Counted from the first letter of the stretch, positions 26,488 through 36,167 are shown. The stretch: DNA of 64,000 bases from Candidatus Cloacimonetes bacterium HGW-Cloacimonetes-3 (GCA_002840645.1 PHBO01000001.1:62001-126000), one strand, 5' to 3'. Program-made: numbers and translations. The notes: generated by a model from the letters alone, not told the origin.

Positions 26488-27063
26488 GTGATTAAGCATT
26501 TCACTAATCCGTCTGATTACTATGCAGAGGCTTGTGCTTACAGCTTTAATCTTCCCATGCTCCCCAGGCTTCTTGATATACAAGAACCTAAGATGATAAA
26601 GCTGGACTATGTTCAGGGCACTCCATACTTGGATACAGCAGTTGATATACCTTCTCTGGCGGGAGCTATAGCCTCTTTCCACCTTGCCACTTTTACCAAG
26701 GGCTTATGTTTATGTCATATAGACAACCAGCCTCGAAACATTTTAAACACCAAACATGGCTATGTTTTATTAGATTTCTCTGATAGCCATATTAATTACC
26801 CTGAACGCGATTTAACGCACTTGATGCTATTTTGGGCTGCTGATATGCCAACCATGCTTTTTAAAAGGCATTGTACGGATTTCTTGAGGTACTACCAACA
26901 GCAAGTTCCCTTATCAGCTTCTACTTGGAGAAAGTGCCTTAAGAAGAGCATTACTGTGTTTGATCGCCGGCGCAAGCTTTACAATAAACCGGGTGGTAAG
27001 AACCCCCCGGAAATTCAGGCTGCAAACAGGTTGTGGTTAGCAGAAGTACCGCTTAGCAATTAA
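26488..27063 (+). CDS. Small kinase-like protein (APH/RIO/LPS-kinase type)
   Basis: 191 residues from GTG 26488. The catalytic loop CHIDNQPRNIL and the following metal site LLDFSDS match the HxDxxxxN...DF(G/S) pattern of small protein-kinase-fold phosphotransferases. The frame is open further up to 26443 and would add HLIEYIDGA before VIKHF, which looks like a genuine first kinase strand. No ATG/GTG/TTG lies there, so a CTG (26464) or ATA (26455, after GAGG) start is possible. It is the last gene of the long operon. The substrate (lipid A sugar, small molecule or protein) is unknown. Confidence 0.65.
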   Translation: MIKHFTNPSDYYAEACAYSFNLPMLPRLLDIQEPKMIKLDYVQGTPYLDTAVDIPSLAGAIASFHLATFTKGLCLCHIDNQPRNILNTKHGYVLLDFSDSHINYPERDLTHLMLFWAADMPTMLFKRHCTDFLRYYQQQVPLSASTWRKCLKKSITVFDRRRKLYNKPGGKNPPEIQAANRLWLAEVPLSN

Positions 27064-27145
27064 ACTCGGTATTTTTAGGAGTATCCGTCGTAATTGCACA
27101 CGCCTCGTGTGCAGTCTGCCTTCTGCATCCGGTGTTGGTAAAGGA

Positions 27146-29476
27146 TTATGCGGGGAAACTAACTGTAAATTGGGTACCTTTACCGGGTGCACTGCTAACT
27201 TCAATGCTGCCTTTGTGCATATCTATCATTTCTTTGCATAATATCAATCCTATCCCGGTTCCGGCTTCGTTATTTGTACCGCGACGGCTGCTAATGCGTT
27301 CAATTCGGAAAAGATTGCTTACCAAATCCGGTGTCATTCCGATGCCCGTATCGCTTATCGCTATAGTAGTTACTCCATTTTGATTTGCTGAGATAGTGAT
27401 ACTGCCATTTGCAGGAGTAAATTTCACCGCATTAGAGAGGAGATTATTCAGGATAGAAAGCAGCATGTGTTTGTCAGCATTTATCCTTACTTCTTTTGCA
27501 CAGTTAATGCTTAGGCTTATCCCTTTGGATGCCAGGGTAGCTTTAACAATCGAAGCAGCATCGTTGATGATTGGCAGTAGCTGTTGTTGATAGGGTAAAA
27601 GAGATACCGCACCGGTCTGAATTACTGCCCATTCCAGCAGGTTTTGCAGCAATGCGAAGGCAGAGTTTGAAGTATCATGAATCTGAATAATCATCTCATG
27701 TATCTGATTTAAAGTAAATTTATCTATATTATGCCTAAGCACTTCAGCAAACCCGATTATGGCACTAAAGGGGTTTTTAAGATCATGGGCGATAATGGAA
27801 AACAGCTTGTCTTTGGTAGCATTCAGTTCTCGAAGCTGTTTTTGATTATCCAATAGGGTAGTAAGAAATTTCTTTCTTTCTGTGATATCCCTTATTGCCG
27901 CCACGCGCACTCTGGAATTGCCATAAGTATAAGGGTGGGACATCACTTCCAAGGTTAGCTTGCCCTTTTTATTAGAGTTTGCTATCAGCTCGTAGTTTTG
28001 AACACCTTCTGCATTCAGCTTTTCATTCAGGAGATCATCAAAAGCAAGATTAGCTACCTTCGTGATATTGTGTCCTATGCAATCTTCTCTCGTAACCCCC
28101 AGAATCTCGACAAATTGGTTGTTAACTTCCAGAATCAGACCCTTATCATGGATGATAATGCCTTCAAAAGAAGCATTGGCAAGCTGTCGTAAACGCTTAA
28201 TATACTTCTTATTCGCCCAGCTTGCCCGTACTAATAGGAAGATTATTATTCCCAATAATACAAGGGTGATTATGCCATATTTAGTGCTTATCCGCTGTTT
28301 GCTCTTTAGCTCTTTGTTTTCGATCTCCTTTAGATTGTTTTGCACACTGGAGTGCAGGCGTACCAGCGTTTCCGGAGAACGCATGGCATAAAGGGAATCG
28401 TAATAAACGGTGTAATTTTGCCAGTATTGATATGCCAAGGCATTCTTATCTTGCTGTAAGTATATCGTGCCCAATTGATAAGCGGCATTCTTAGCTTGCT
28501 CTAAGAAGCTGTTATTCCTGGCGACAGAGAATATTTGTAGGTATAGCTCTGATGCCTGATTGAGGTTACCTTGCTTGTGCAAGCGTTCAGCTTTCTGCTT
28601 CAATGCATCGTTCAAACGGAATAAATCATGCTCTGAAGTGAGGATATTAATTGCTTCTTCCATATATTTATCCGCCAACAGAGGCTTGTTTTGCTGCAAG
28701 TATAGCTTGTGTAAGGACAGCGAGGCAGTGGCTCGCAAAGCATTTGAAGCATCCTTAGGTTCAGCAGGGTTTTTTAGATCTTCGAACACTTTTACATAGT
28801 ATTGCACAGCCAGTGCATTGTTACCAAGGCTTTGATAGGCTTCTCCAAGATAGTTTAAACTGTGGTAGATAGCAAATCTATCCTTGGTGCTTTCTCTCAA
28901 GCGAAGTGCTTTTTTGTAGTATGATAGTGCACTATCCGGCATTGATTGCTTCATTTTGCATAAGCCGATGTTGTTAAGCATCACAGATTGACCAAAGATA
29001 TCCTTCACGGCTTTCATTATCTTCAAGCCCTGTAAATAGTAGGGTTCTGCTAAATCCACTTGCTGCATGGCAAAATAGACATTGCCGATATCAGAATATA
29101 ACCAGGCTACCTGAGATGATTCGGGTTGGTCTTTCAATGTATGGTGAACTTCCAAAAGGTATTCCAATGCCAGGTTATGCATTCCCAAGAGAGTATATAT
29201 CTGCCCAATTTTTCCCAAGGAAGCGGCTGCATTCATTATCTGATCTGCTTTGGTGAAGTACATTGCGGATTGTTTCAGATCCGATATAGCTGCCTGTGGA
29301 TTGCTGCTCATGTTTTGGAAATGCTTCTGGTAATACTCTTCTCCCAGTTCGGCATCACGTTTCTGTGCTGCGCTCATGTTCTCTGTGCGTGCTTCCAGTA
29401 CAGTGGCAGAAACCATGCAGCATAAACACGCAACAAGCCACAGCAAACGAATGGCAGAACTAAGCGGAATCTTCAT
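27146..29476 (-). CDS. TPR and PAS sensor histidine kinase
   Basis: About 776 residues from ATG 29476; a TTG 9 nt upstream is also possible. A signal peptide (LLWLVACLCCMVSATVLEA) leads into a periplasmic TPR region of ~350 residues. One membrane helix (YGIITLVLLGIIIFLLV), a PAS domain (IIIHDKGLILEVNNQFVEIL), a HisKA domain with SIIAHDLKNPFSAIIGFAE and a HATPase_c domain with NNLLSNAVKFTPANG, DTGIGMT and GTGIGLILC follow. It would sense something in the periplasm and autophosphorylate. No response regulator is near. It shares architecture with the soluble kinase at 13419, though that one lacks PAS and membrane segments. Confidence 0.88.
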   Translation of the reverse strand: MKIPLSSAIRLLWLVACLCCMVSATVLEARTENMSAAQKRDAELGEEYYQKHFQNMSSNPQAAISDLKQSAMYFTKADQIMNAAASLGKIGQIYTLLGMHNLALEYLLEVHHTLKDQPESSQVAWLYSDIGNVYFAMQQVDLAEPYYLQGLKIMKAVKDIFGQSVMLNNIGLCKMKQSMPDSALSYYKKALRLRESTKDRFAIYHSLNYLGEAYQSLGNNALAVQYYVKVFEDLKNPAEPKDASNALRATASLSLHKLYLQQNKPLLADKYMEEAINILTSEHDLFRLNDALKQKAERLHKQGNLNQASELYLQIFSVARNNSFLEQAKNAAYQLGTIYLQQDKNALAYQYWQNYTVYYDSLYAMRSPETLVRLHSSVQNNLKEIENKELKSKQRISTKYGIITLVLLGIIIFLLVRASWANKKYIKRLRQLANASFEGIIIHDKGLILEVNNQFVEILGVTREDCIGHNITKVANLAFDDLLNEKLNAEGVQNYELIANSNKKGKLTLEVMSHPYTYGNSRVRVAAIRDITERKKFLTTLLDNQKQLRELNATKDKLFSIIAHDLKNPFSAIIGFAEVLRHNIDKFTLNQIHEMIIQIHDTSNSAFALLQNLLEWAVIQTGAVSLLPYQQQLLPIINDAASIVKATLASKGISLSINCAKEVRINADKHMLLSILNNLLSNAVKFTPANGSITISANQNGVTTIAISDTGIGMTPDLVSNLFRIERISSRRGTNNEAGTGIGLILCKEMIDMHKGSIEVSSAPGKGTQFTVSFPA

Positions 29477-29746
29477 ATTCACCAAGTATTACAAACCTCA
29501 CAAAAAGCAGTAAACTATTCTCACCCTATCTAAACGCTTCAAGCAACAAAAGCTGCATTGCGTTCATACATAAAACAGGTATAAAAGCACCTTGGTTACA
29601 GAAGAACTTACGTCGTATCTTTGTCAAGCAAAACATGTATGGATACATGTTTGTACTTGAATTATTCTGTCCTTGAGTTGTGTGAAGAGATTGTGAAAAC
29701 TACCTGTGTCCAACCTCGTGGTTTTCTGAGATATCAACAGATTACA

Positions 29747-30991
29747 CTATTTTACTACAACTAATTTTGCACAGCCCAAACGTTTACCAGAGATGTCTCT
29801 CATAACTATGAAGTACACTCCTGAGGTAGCTCTTACCCCATTCTCCATGTGCAAATCCCAGCTCATCCTTGTAACCTTAACTTTCTCCTGAATTGCATTA
29901 CTAAGTGTTCTTACTAACTGCCCCTTAAGATTGTAGATTTGCATGATAGGCAATACATGGCTCACAGAATTAAACTTGAAGTAGCATATTTCATTAGCGG
30001 GGTTCGGATACAGCCTGATTTCCGGGACAGGGGTGATAACTTCATCCGCTGTTTCCGAAGGTAAAAAGCCTGTCAGGAAAAAGCATCCAGCACTATTGAT
30101 CACATAAAAAGACATAGTGTTTACCAGAGGAAAAATGTCCATTTGCTTCACGGGACTATATAGTGATGCATCATTAAGGGGAATTAACTGATACTCAGTA
30201 TTCATCAGTGCCACAAACCCGCCCATCTCATTCACGGTATTCCAGCCCAGGGGAATATAATTAAGATAATCCGGACCTATGCAAGACAAGCCGGTAGTAT
30301 AAAGCACAACGTTCCATGTAGCACCATCATCATTGGAACGCCACAGTCCATCAGAATCGCTCCCTGCGTCCATAATACCATACAGTACTCCGTCCGATGT
30401 ATAGCGGAAGCCTTTCAGATAGCCTGTATCCGATTGCAGCCAAGTTTGTCCCCTATCATGGGAGTAAAACACAAAGGTATCCCGATTCACCACAATGCAG
30501 CTATCACGGCTAACAAAACTGTTACATTCTCCGCTTCCAATAGCCGTTACCCTTGTCCAGTCCGAGGCATTGGTAGATTTGAACAATCCATCGCGCTCCC
30601 CCACATAGTATGAACCGTTATCAGAACATTGCTGCACAAAATTGGGGTAGAAAAACCAATCGTTTATTGTCCAGGTGTGAGTAACGAGGTTGAAGTTCCA
30701 TACTCCGTCACTCCAGGAGCCACTTCCCATAGCTACCATTAGCGTGTCGTTGTTCAGTTTCCATGTTCCTGTTATCTTTAATCCTGTTCCGGAAGAAGCA
30801 TAACTGTTCCAGATATCATTCTCGGATAAATAAAGCAGGTTCACTCCGCCGGAGACTCCGCCAAAACTAAAGGGGAATTGATTGTAATTGGCATAATTCA
30901 GGACATCTGCCACCGGACCGGTTTGGGTGGACTCCAAGCCCTGACACAACGCTATAAACATAATAAACACAACTACTAATGCGTATTTCAT
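29747..30991 (-). CDS. Secreted BNR/sortilin-like propeller protein with T9SS-like sorting domain
   Basis: 414 residues. A signal peptide (YALVVVFIMFIALCQG) precedes Asp-box-type repeats (FYSHDRGQTWLQS; LWRSNDDGATWNVV; LFKSTNASDWTRV) as in BNR/photosystem-II-stability-like propellers. The last ~85 residues are a sorting domain (IRLYPNPANEICYFKF ... SGVYFIVMRDISG ... LVVVK). It is probably a surface or secreted protein of unknown target. GGGGAGG precedes the ATG by 6 nt, and an inverted repeat lies about 40 bp upstream. The 261-bp gap on its downstream side (29486-29746) shows an 8-bp palindrome around 29634 but no gene. Confidence 0.72.
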   Translation of the reverse strand: MKYALVVVFIMFIALCQGLESTQTGPVADVLNYANYNQFPFSFGGVSGGVNLLYLSENDIWNSYASSGTGLKITGTWKLNNDTLMVAMGSGSWSDGVWNFNLVTHTWTINDWFFYPNFVQQCSDNGSYYVGERDGLFKSTNASDWTRVTAIGSGECNSFVSRDSCIVVNRDTFVFYSHDRGQTWLQSDTGYLKGFRYTSDGVLYGIMDAGSDSDGLWRSNDDGATWNVVLYTTGLSCIGPDYLNYIPLGWNTVNEMGGFVALMNTEYQLIPLNDASLYSPVKQMDIFPLVNTMSFYVINSAGCFFLTGFLPSETADEVITPVPEIRLYPNPANEICYFKFNSVSHVLPIMQIYNLKGQLVRTLSNAIQEKVKVTRMSWDLHMENGVRATSGVYFIVMRDISGKRLGCAKLVVVK

Positions 30992-31029
30992 CTATACCTC
31001 CCCTCTCCGGTATATAAGCCGAAGAGTAA

Positions 31030-31054
31030 TACAAATATTCATGCAATATTTGTA
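31030..31054. promoter_or_regulatory. Operator-like inverted repeat upstream of the propeller gene
   Basis: Two perfect 10-nt arms, TACAAATATT and AATATTTGTA, are separated by CATGC, 40 bp before the start codon at 30991. It could be a binding site or a leader hairpin. Confidence 0.35.
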
Positions 31055-31212
31055 CCTAAATTTCAAGTAAATGGCACTCCAGCAGTGCTTAACAAATTCA
31101 ATAGTCGATGGATAAAGTTGTTTAGCTTGTGTATCAGCATAATTCAGCATAATTCAACTAATAATTCAACTAAAAGTAACAAAATTCAATAAAAATCAGG
31201 TGGACAATAGTC

Positions 31213-31325
31213 CTTCCTTGCTTGAAGACGTTTATCACTTCTTAATCCCCCCTTAATCAAGCGTTAATTATTAACGCTTGATTAAGGGTAGATGATCACT
31301 TGATTAAGACTTTGAAGCAAGGAAG
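31213..31325 (-). repeat. 113-bp MITE-like palindromic repeat, copy 2
   Basis: Terminal inverted repeats are CTTCCTTGCTT (31213-31223) and AAGCAAGGAAG (31315-31325), perfect over 11 bp. The core palindrome (31252-31286) has two 17-nt arms around one base. It is the reverse complement of the element at 6680-6792, with identical length. No target-site duplication could be fixed by eye. Confidence 0.8.
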
Positions 31326-31704
31326 AAGTAAGCAGAATGAGAGACAAATAAATATTACTTGACACGGAAACAAGAATGTATAGTAGTGGAATTGTGGAAT
31401 TGGGATAGAAGCAATTTGTTCTCGGAATAGGTAAGAGATGCAGATTACATCACGCGCTTTGTTTGCTATGGATAAATGACAGTACTGTATGGTTTACACT
31501 TGGTGATTATTCTGAAAACACGCTTGATGGTGAAAGCTAAGTTAAGAATCAATGCAACTTGTTGTTTGGTTGTGTTTAAAATATGGGAATCAAGGACAAT
31601 ATGATGTCCTAAAACAATCTGAGTTATAATGAGTTGGAGTTTACTCCGACATTTGGGGCCTAACTAATTTAGTTGGGTTCTTAACGCATAATAGGAGAAT
31701 CAAG
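31326..31704. other. Long leader region upstream of the lipoprotein gene
   Basis: I see no gene here. There is TTGACA followed 14 bp later by TATAGT near 31352-31380, a short spacing for a promoter. Two small hairpins lie near the end: GTTGGAGT/ACTCCGAC around 31633-31650 and CCTAACTA/TAGTTGGG around 31660-31678. The ribosome site AGGAG belongs to the gene at 31705. Confidence 0.35.
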
Positions 31705-33873
31705 ATGAGCATAATGCGATTATTCGTATGGTTTCTTTTGTTACTGGCACTGTTTTCTTGTGGGCAACCAAATCCCCTTGTCCCTAATGTTCAAACCCAA
31801 CAGACGATAAGCTTTTCAGACATGAAAATACCCGGCACAGATGGCGGGTTTATCTATCGTCAAAGCGTGCATGTTAACGGTGGAGGGAATGCCATGTATT
31901 CCTATAAAATAAGCACGCTTTCTGCACAGCTACCCGCTGGATATGTAACTGATGAAGATGGCTGGCTCTACTTTTATAAACCCGGGTATGAAACTGTAGC
32001 ACAAATAACTGAACCGGGCGAGCACCGCACTATTTGGACGGCTAATCCCCAGCTAAACCTGGAATTTGCTTCCGATGGTGCAAAGCTAAACAATCTTGTT
32101 ACCAAGGTGGAAGTGCGTGTAAAAGATGATGATGGAACAATTACTACATGTGAATCCCCTTTCAAAAGTGACAGGCTTATAGGCAGCCGAATTGAAGTAC
32201 CTTTCGCACACGGTGCTACAACAGGCACGGGGATTGAGTTTAACTTGCGTGAAAACATCGGCGACATCTATGTAGAAGGGTTATATGCTCATCACTTTAT
32301 GTATCGACTGAATGTGTTAAACAGCAATATGGATGTAATTAGCACGGGAACTTGGTATAACTCCATAAACACTCCTGATATACGTAAAGTATTACTTAAT
32401 GGAAATTCACAACCAACTTTATCCGTGACTGCTCAGAATTGTTACACGCAATTCGAATCTTACGTAGTTAGCCGGCAAGGTATCGAAGAAGCATCCAGAC
32501 AGAATGTATATTTTCGGGCTATAGGTGGGAATAAGCCTAAGGCAATAATTTACCCCGAGGCTTTTGTAGGGTTGGGACAATACCATTATTCGATCGCACA
32601 GGGTGGGTATGCGTCGGGCTTTTATGAGCAGATTATGTCCACTGGAACAGGTTATAATCGCGTCTTGTGGGAAGGTGGATTCAGCAAGAATGCAGTTAAC
32701 TCACCGGATTTCAAGCTGCATATTCGTTGGGGACATAAAGGGCTTTATGAAAGTGATAATCCGTTTAGTCTTCCAACAAGTGTTTGCCTTAATGAACAAG
32801 GGCAAGCTTATTATAGTAAGATTGTGGCGTATCACCTCAGGCTGGATGGTGCACCATTTCCCGTGCAAACAGGATTCTTCGAACCTTCCGTAGTAACCCA
32901 CACGGACGGCACATCGTGGTTACGGGTATATAATATGTTTGATCGTTGCAGGCATGCGGTGTTAGGCAATCTGGCAAATGGTGACCATACATTCCAAGTA
33001 ATTGCAGAGGATTTACAGGGGGTATATAGCGATCCAGAGTCTTTTACATTCAGGCTTGAAGCATACAAACCCTTTGCACAAAGAAGCGGTATCTTGATAG
33101 TGGATGATTCTCCTAATCATACCAGCTATTCACCGGAACAGATAGTAGATAGCTTTTACTCTGCGGTAGTACCATCCATCTTGGGGAACGTAAGCACGCT
33201 GGATTTAGAAGCAGCCGGTTCCGCATCCATCGCAGCAGGTTATCCCTTTTTGCAGGATTACAAAGCTGTTATCTGGCATTCCGATAATCCCGCTCAAACT
33301 CCTCATTTAAGAAACAATATTGATGCTTTAGACTGCTATTTGGCAAATGGGGGAAATTTACTACTAAGCAGCACAAGCAAACTGTGCGCAGCCTTAGATG
33401 AAATATCCCTAGAATCCTATGGTTTTTTTCATAACAGATTGGGGTTGATACATACTCTGAGTTATGGAAACTTAGGAAACACCTTAACTTTGAACCCATT
33501 TTTTGTCCAGGCTTTGGGGGTAAATGGCATAAGCAACATCTCGCTGGAGCTTGATGCTCCCTTTAACAGCATAGTAAACTCCAGAAAAGGCTTATCTGCG
33601 GTTACGTATTTCAATGCGGATGCAGAGTTAAACAATGTCTATAGGTTTGGGTGTAAGCCAGCAAACAGCCCTAACTATCCGCCTACTATGGAGCAGTTTG
33701 ACCTGTACTCATCAAAGTATGTGGGCTATAGATTCAGCAGCCCTCAGGGGTCAAATGTAATAGTACTCGGCTTTCCCTTATCTTATATGAAACAATCCGA
33801 AGTAACAATAGCCGTACAGGAATTACTTAATGCCATCACAGGCACTTCAAACAAAGGTAGGGGGTTAAAGTGA
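31705..33873 (+). CDS. Large lipoprotein of unknown function
   Basis: 722 residues starting with a lipoprotein signal (FLLLLALFSCGQPN; Cys19 or so as the lipid site). The body is beta-rich with no family that I can name. Around residues 465-560 there is a stretch resembling a Rossmann-like GATase/DUF4350-type fold (SGILIVDDSPNHTSY ... YKAVIWHSDNPAQTPH ... LANGGNLLLSST). It lacks the C-terminal sorting domain found in its neighbour. It overlaps the next gene by 4 nt, so the two are coexpressed and may form one surface complex. AGGAG is 7 nt before the ATG. Confidence 0.7.
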   Translation: MSIMRLFVWFLLLLALFSCGQPNPLVPNVQTQQTISFSDMKIPGTDGGFIYRQSVHVNGGGNAMYSYKISTLSAQLPAGYVTDEDGWLYFYKPGYETVAQITEPGEHRTIWTANPQLNLEFASDGAKLNNLVTKVEVRVKDDDGTITTCESPFKSDRLIGSRIEVPFAHGATTGTGIEFNLRENIGDIYVEGLYAHHFMYRLNVLNSNMDVISTGTWYNSINTPDIRKVLLNGNSQPTLSVTAQNCYTQFESYVVSRQGIEEASRQNVYFRAIGGNKPKAIIYPEAFVGLGQYHYSIAQGGYASGFYEQIMSTGTGYNRVLWEGGFSKNAVNSPDFKLHIRWGHKGLYESDNPFSLPTSVCLNEQGQAYYSKIVAYHLRLDGAPFPVQTGFFEPSVVTHTDGTSWLRVYNMFDRCRHAVLGNLANGDHTFQVIAEDLQGVYSDPESFTFRLEAYKPFAQRSGILIVDDSPNHTSYSPEQIVDSFYSAVVPSILGNVSTLDLEAAGSASIAAGYPFLQDYKAVIWHSDNPAQTPHLRNNIDALDCYLANGGNLLLSSTSKLCAALDEISLESYGFFHNRLGLIHTLSYGNLGNTLTLNPFFVQALGVNGISNISLELDAPFNSIVNSRKGLSAVTYFNADAELNNVYRFGCKPANSPNYPPTMEQFDLYSSKYVGYRFSSPQGSNVIVLGFPLSYMKQSEVTIAVQELLNAITGTSNKGRGLK

Positions 33874-35852
33874 GATACTATATTCTGATAATTGCTGTTC
33901 TGCTGTTTAATGTCGTCCTTGCAATCCCGGTTGATTATCCTGTTTCGGCGGATAGAAGCCTTAACTATCTTGCACACAGTATTGGTGATATAAATGTCAT
34001 GAATAGCAACATGGGTTTGTTCGATACTATATACTATCCCCGGGATTCCGGTAATCTCGTTACATATCAGGGTGCAATCTGGATTTCTGGTAAACGGTAT
34101 AGAAGAGATGTACTGGGAAGGAAACTATATTGGTTAAACTATCCTCCGACCCCGGGAAACGATGGTGTGGTACCCTCGAGTAGCATCCAATGGAACCCGG
34201 GATTAGTAGCAGTATTGGATACACTTACGTCCGTAGGTAATGACGGTGATCAAGATTTGCAAGAACTGCTTCCTGCATATAATATGCTTTTGATGTCTAA
34301 TCCGGAGATGGCAGCATTTTACGACACCTATAATCCGCAGGACATTGTTCTAAGTAGCTTGCACGGTATTCCATCGCCGCGTCCTTTTGCCATTCCTGAT
34401 CCTTTGGGGACATACTGTTTCACCATTCCTCAAACCTCAGTTATGGAAACTCCTGGCTATGAAACTCACTCAGCATATTACTATGATTATTGTCCCTTTG
34501 GAACTGATGGAGAACGGGATTATGGTGCATATAGTTCTGTTAACCACCATTATCCCCTGGGTTTAGCTATACATCAGGAAAGCTATGCTTGGGATTTGCA
34601 GTATTTCCACAATTTTGTAATCTATAAAACCACGGTTTATAATACCAGCACGGTTGATACTTTGTTCGATATAGCTGTTAGTCAATACATGGACAATGAT
34701 CTTTATCCGGTCTCTTGGGGATCAGTAGGTGCCAGTGATGATAAAAGCGGGTATGTAAAAGGTGAAGGTTATGAGTTCGCTTACTCACGGGATGCTGATT
34801 ATGATGGGGGATTAAGCCCGTATTTTGTTGCTAACAAGTTATATATACCGGGTTTTACCGGTAACCGGGCTTCATGGTACTGGAGCGTAGGTAATGGACC
34901 CAATGATTCCAATCCACGTGATTTAACCTCAACTAACAGAACTTCAAACGAAAAGTACTGGCTGAGCACTTGTCGAAACCCCGATCCCTATAGTTTTTCT
35001 GCCCTTCGTCCTGAACCGGATAATGTAATGGAATATGAACAGCCTCAAGCAAATGACACAAGATTCCTTAACACGCTTTGCGGCAGCCAACCGGGTATGA
35101 TTGATTATCAGGAAAATAAGTTGTGGTTAGTGCCGGGAGCTAATATAACTTTCTATTCCATTGTGTTTTGTGGCGGAAACTTGGAAGAGCTTAAAGCTCA
35201 GTCTGTTTTCGCTACGGAGTTCATAAATGGTGGATTGAACCTTGGCGAGATAGAAGGTTTAACCTGTATTCCTTACTTACGACCGGTTACTATCCAATAT
35301 CCTAATACCTTTAATCTGAACTGGTTTTCTGGTAACGATCCTCACCATTTCGAAGTACTGTACAAGCCCTACAGCTCTCCTGCTTCTCAATGGCAGAGTA
35401 TAGAAAAGCCAGGTACTGCCCGCAACCATAGCATCACTAATCTTAGCCCTACAGTATGGTATGAGATGAAGGTCGCCTCTATATACAACCCCGGTCCAAA
35501 TGAAGTGTATTTGGAAAGCGAAACTCAATTGGTCAATTTCCAGTACATTTCGCCAAACGATGATCAGGTGTTAGCTCCGGGTGCGTCGCTTACTAATTAC
35601 CCTAATCCATTTACATCTAACACTACAGTTACCTTTGAGCTTAAAGAACCCAAAGATATGTCTCTTGCTGTCTATAACATAAAAGGGCAGTTGGTAAACA
35701 CGCTAATAAACAGTCCTCAAGCTTCAGGATCTCACTCTGTTAATTGGGATGGCAGGGATAAAAATGGTGTTCCTTGCAGCAGCGGAGTTTATTATCTGCG
35801 GATGCAAAGCGGTACCCAAACCCAGGTTAGAAAGGTTCTGATTCTCAAATAG
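33870..35852 (+). CDS. Secreted protein with Fn3-like and T9SS-like sorting domains
   Basis: 660 residues from GTG 33870, whose GTGA overlaps the stop of the lipoprotein. A signal peptide (YYILIIAVLLFNVVLA) precedes a long Tyr/Asn/Pro-rich region typical of FCB surface proteins (for example YQGAIWISGKRYRRD). An Fn3-like stretch lies near residue 480-560 (WFSGNDPHHFEVLYKPYSS). The C-terminal domain is YPNPFTSNTTVTFEL ... SSGVYYLRMQSG ... VLILK. The function is unknown; the overlap suggests partnership with the upstream lipoprotein. Confidence 0.68.
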   Translation: MRYYILIIAVLLFNVVLAIPVDYPVSADRSLNYLAHSIGDINVMNSNMGLFDTIYYPRDSGNLVTYQGAIWISGKRYRRDVLGRKLYWLNYPPTPGNDGVVPSSSIQWNPGLVAVLDTLTSVGNDGDQDLQELLPAYNMLLMSNPEMAAFYDTYNPQDIVLSSLHGIPSPRPFAIPDPLGTYCFTIPQTSVMETPGYETHSAYYYDYCPFGTDGERDYGAYSSVNHHYPLGLAIHQESYAWDLQYFHNFVIYKTTVYNTSTVDTLFDIAVSQYMDNDLYPVSWGSVGASDDKSGYVKGEGYEFAYSRDADYDGGLSPYFVANKLYIPGFTGNRASWYWSVGNGPNDSNPRDLTSTNRTSNEKYWLSTCRNPDPYSFSALRPEPDNVMEYEQPQANDTRFLNTLCGSQPGMIDYQENKLWLVPGANITFYSIVFCGGNLEELKAQSVFATEFINGGLNLGEIEGLTCIPYLRPVTIQYPNTFNLNWFSGNDPHHFEVLYKPYSSPASQWQSIEKPGTARNHSITNLSPTVWYEMKVASIYNPGPNEVYLESETQLVNFQYISPNDDQVLAPGASLTNYPNPFTSNTTVTFELKEPKDMSLAVYNIKGQLVNTLINSPQASGSHSVNWDGRDKNGVPCSSGVYYLRMQSGTQTQVRKVLILK

Positions 35853-35861
35853 TATCTAGTT

Positions 35862-36167
35862 ATGAGCGAGTTTACAGTTGCTGTTATTCAGATTATCTTA
35901 GCAATACCATGCGGTAAGGTAGCTGGTTACGGGCAAATTGCTACAATGGCAGGGAATCCCGGTGGAGCAAGAGCTGTTGCTCGTGTGCTTCACTCATGCA
36001 CCGAAAAGCATTCTCTTCCATGGTGGAGGGTTATCCGCAACAGCGGTGAGATTGCCCTACCGGAAGATGGGGGAGGGGCTCTGCAGAAAGAACTTTTACT
36101 GGTAGAAGGGGTTGTGTTCAAATCTAAAAGCAAAGTTGATTTGAAGCAATGTGCTTGGGACGCATAA
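35862..36167 (+). CDS. Alkyltransferase-like (ATL) DNA-repair protein
   Basis: 101 residues, the size of ATL proteins. It matches the DNA-binding C-terminal domain of MGMT (IPCGKVAGYGQIATMAG ... RAVARVLHS). The alkyl-acceptor motif PCHRV is replaced by PWWRV (W54, W55), so it cannot accept alkyl groups and should instead recognise O6-alkylguanine and hand it to nucleotide-excision repair. It lies 9 nt after the secreted protein, probably by chance of readthrough rather than function. Confidence 0.88.
   Translation: MSEFTVAVIQIILAIPCGKVAGYGQIATMAGNPGGARAVARVLHSCTEKHSLPWWRVIRNSGEIALPEDGGGALQKELLLVEGVVFKSKSKVDLKQCAWDA

Noticed and set aside
29622-29627. TTGACA on the minus strand before the membrane histidine kinase
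   Set aside because: The bases at -10 distance (CTTCTG) do not fit a promoter.
31352-31380. TTGACA...TATAGT as a promoter of the lipoprotein gene
   Set aside because: The spacer is only about 14 bp and the leader would exceed 300 nt; kept only as a remark.
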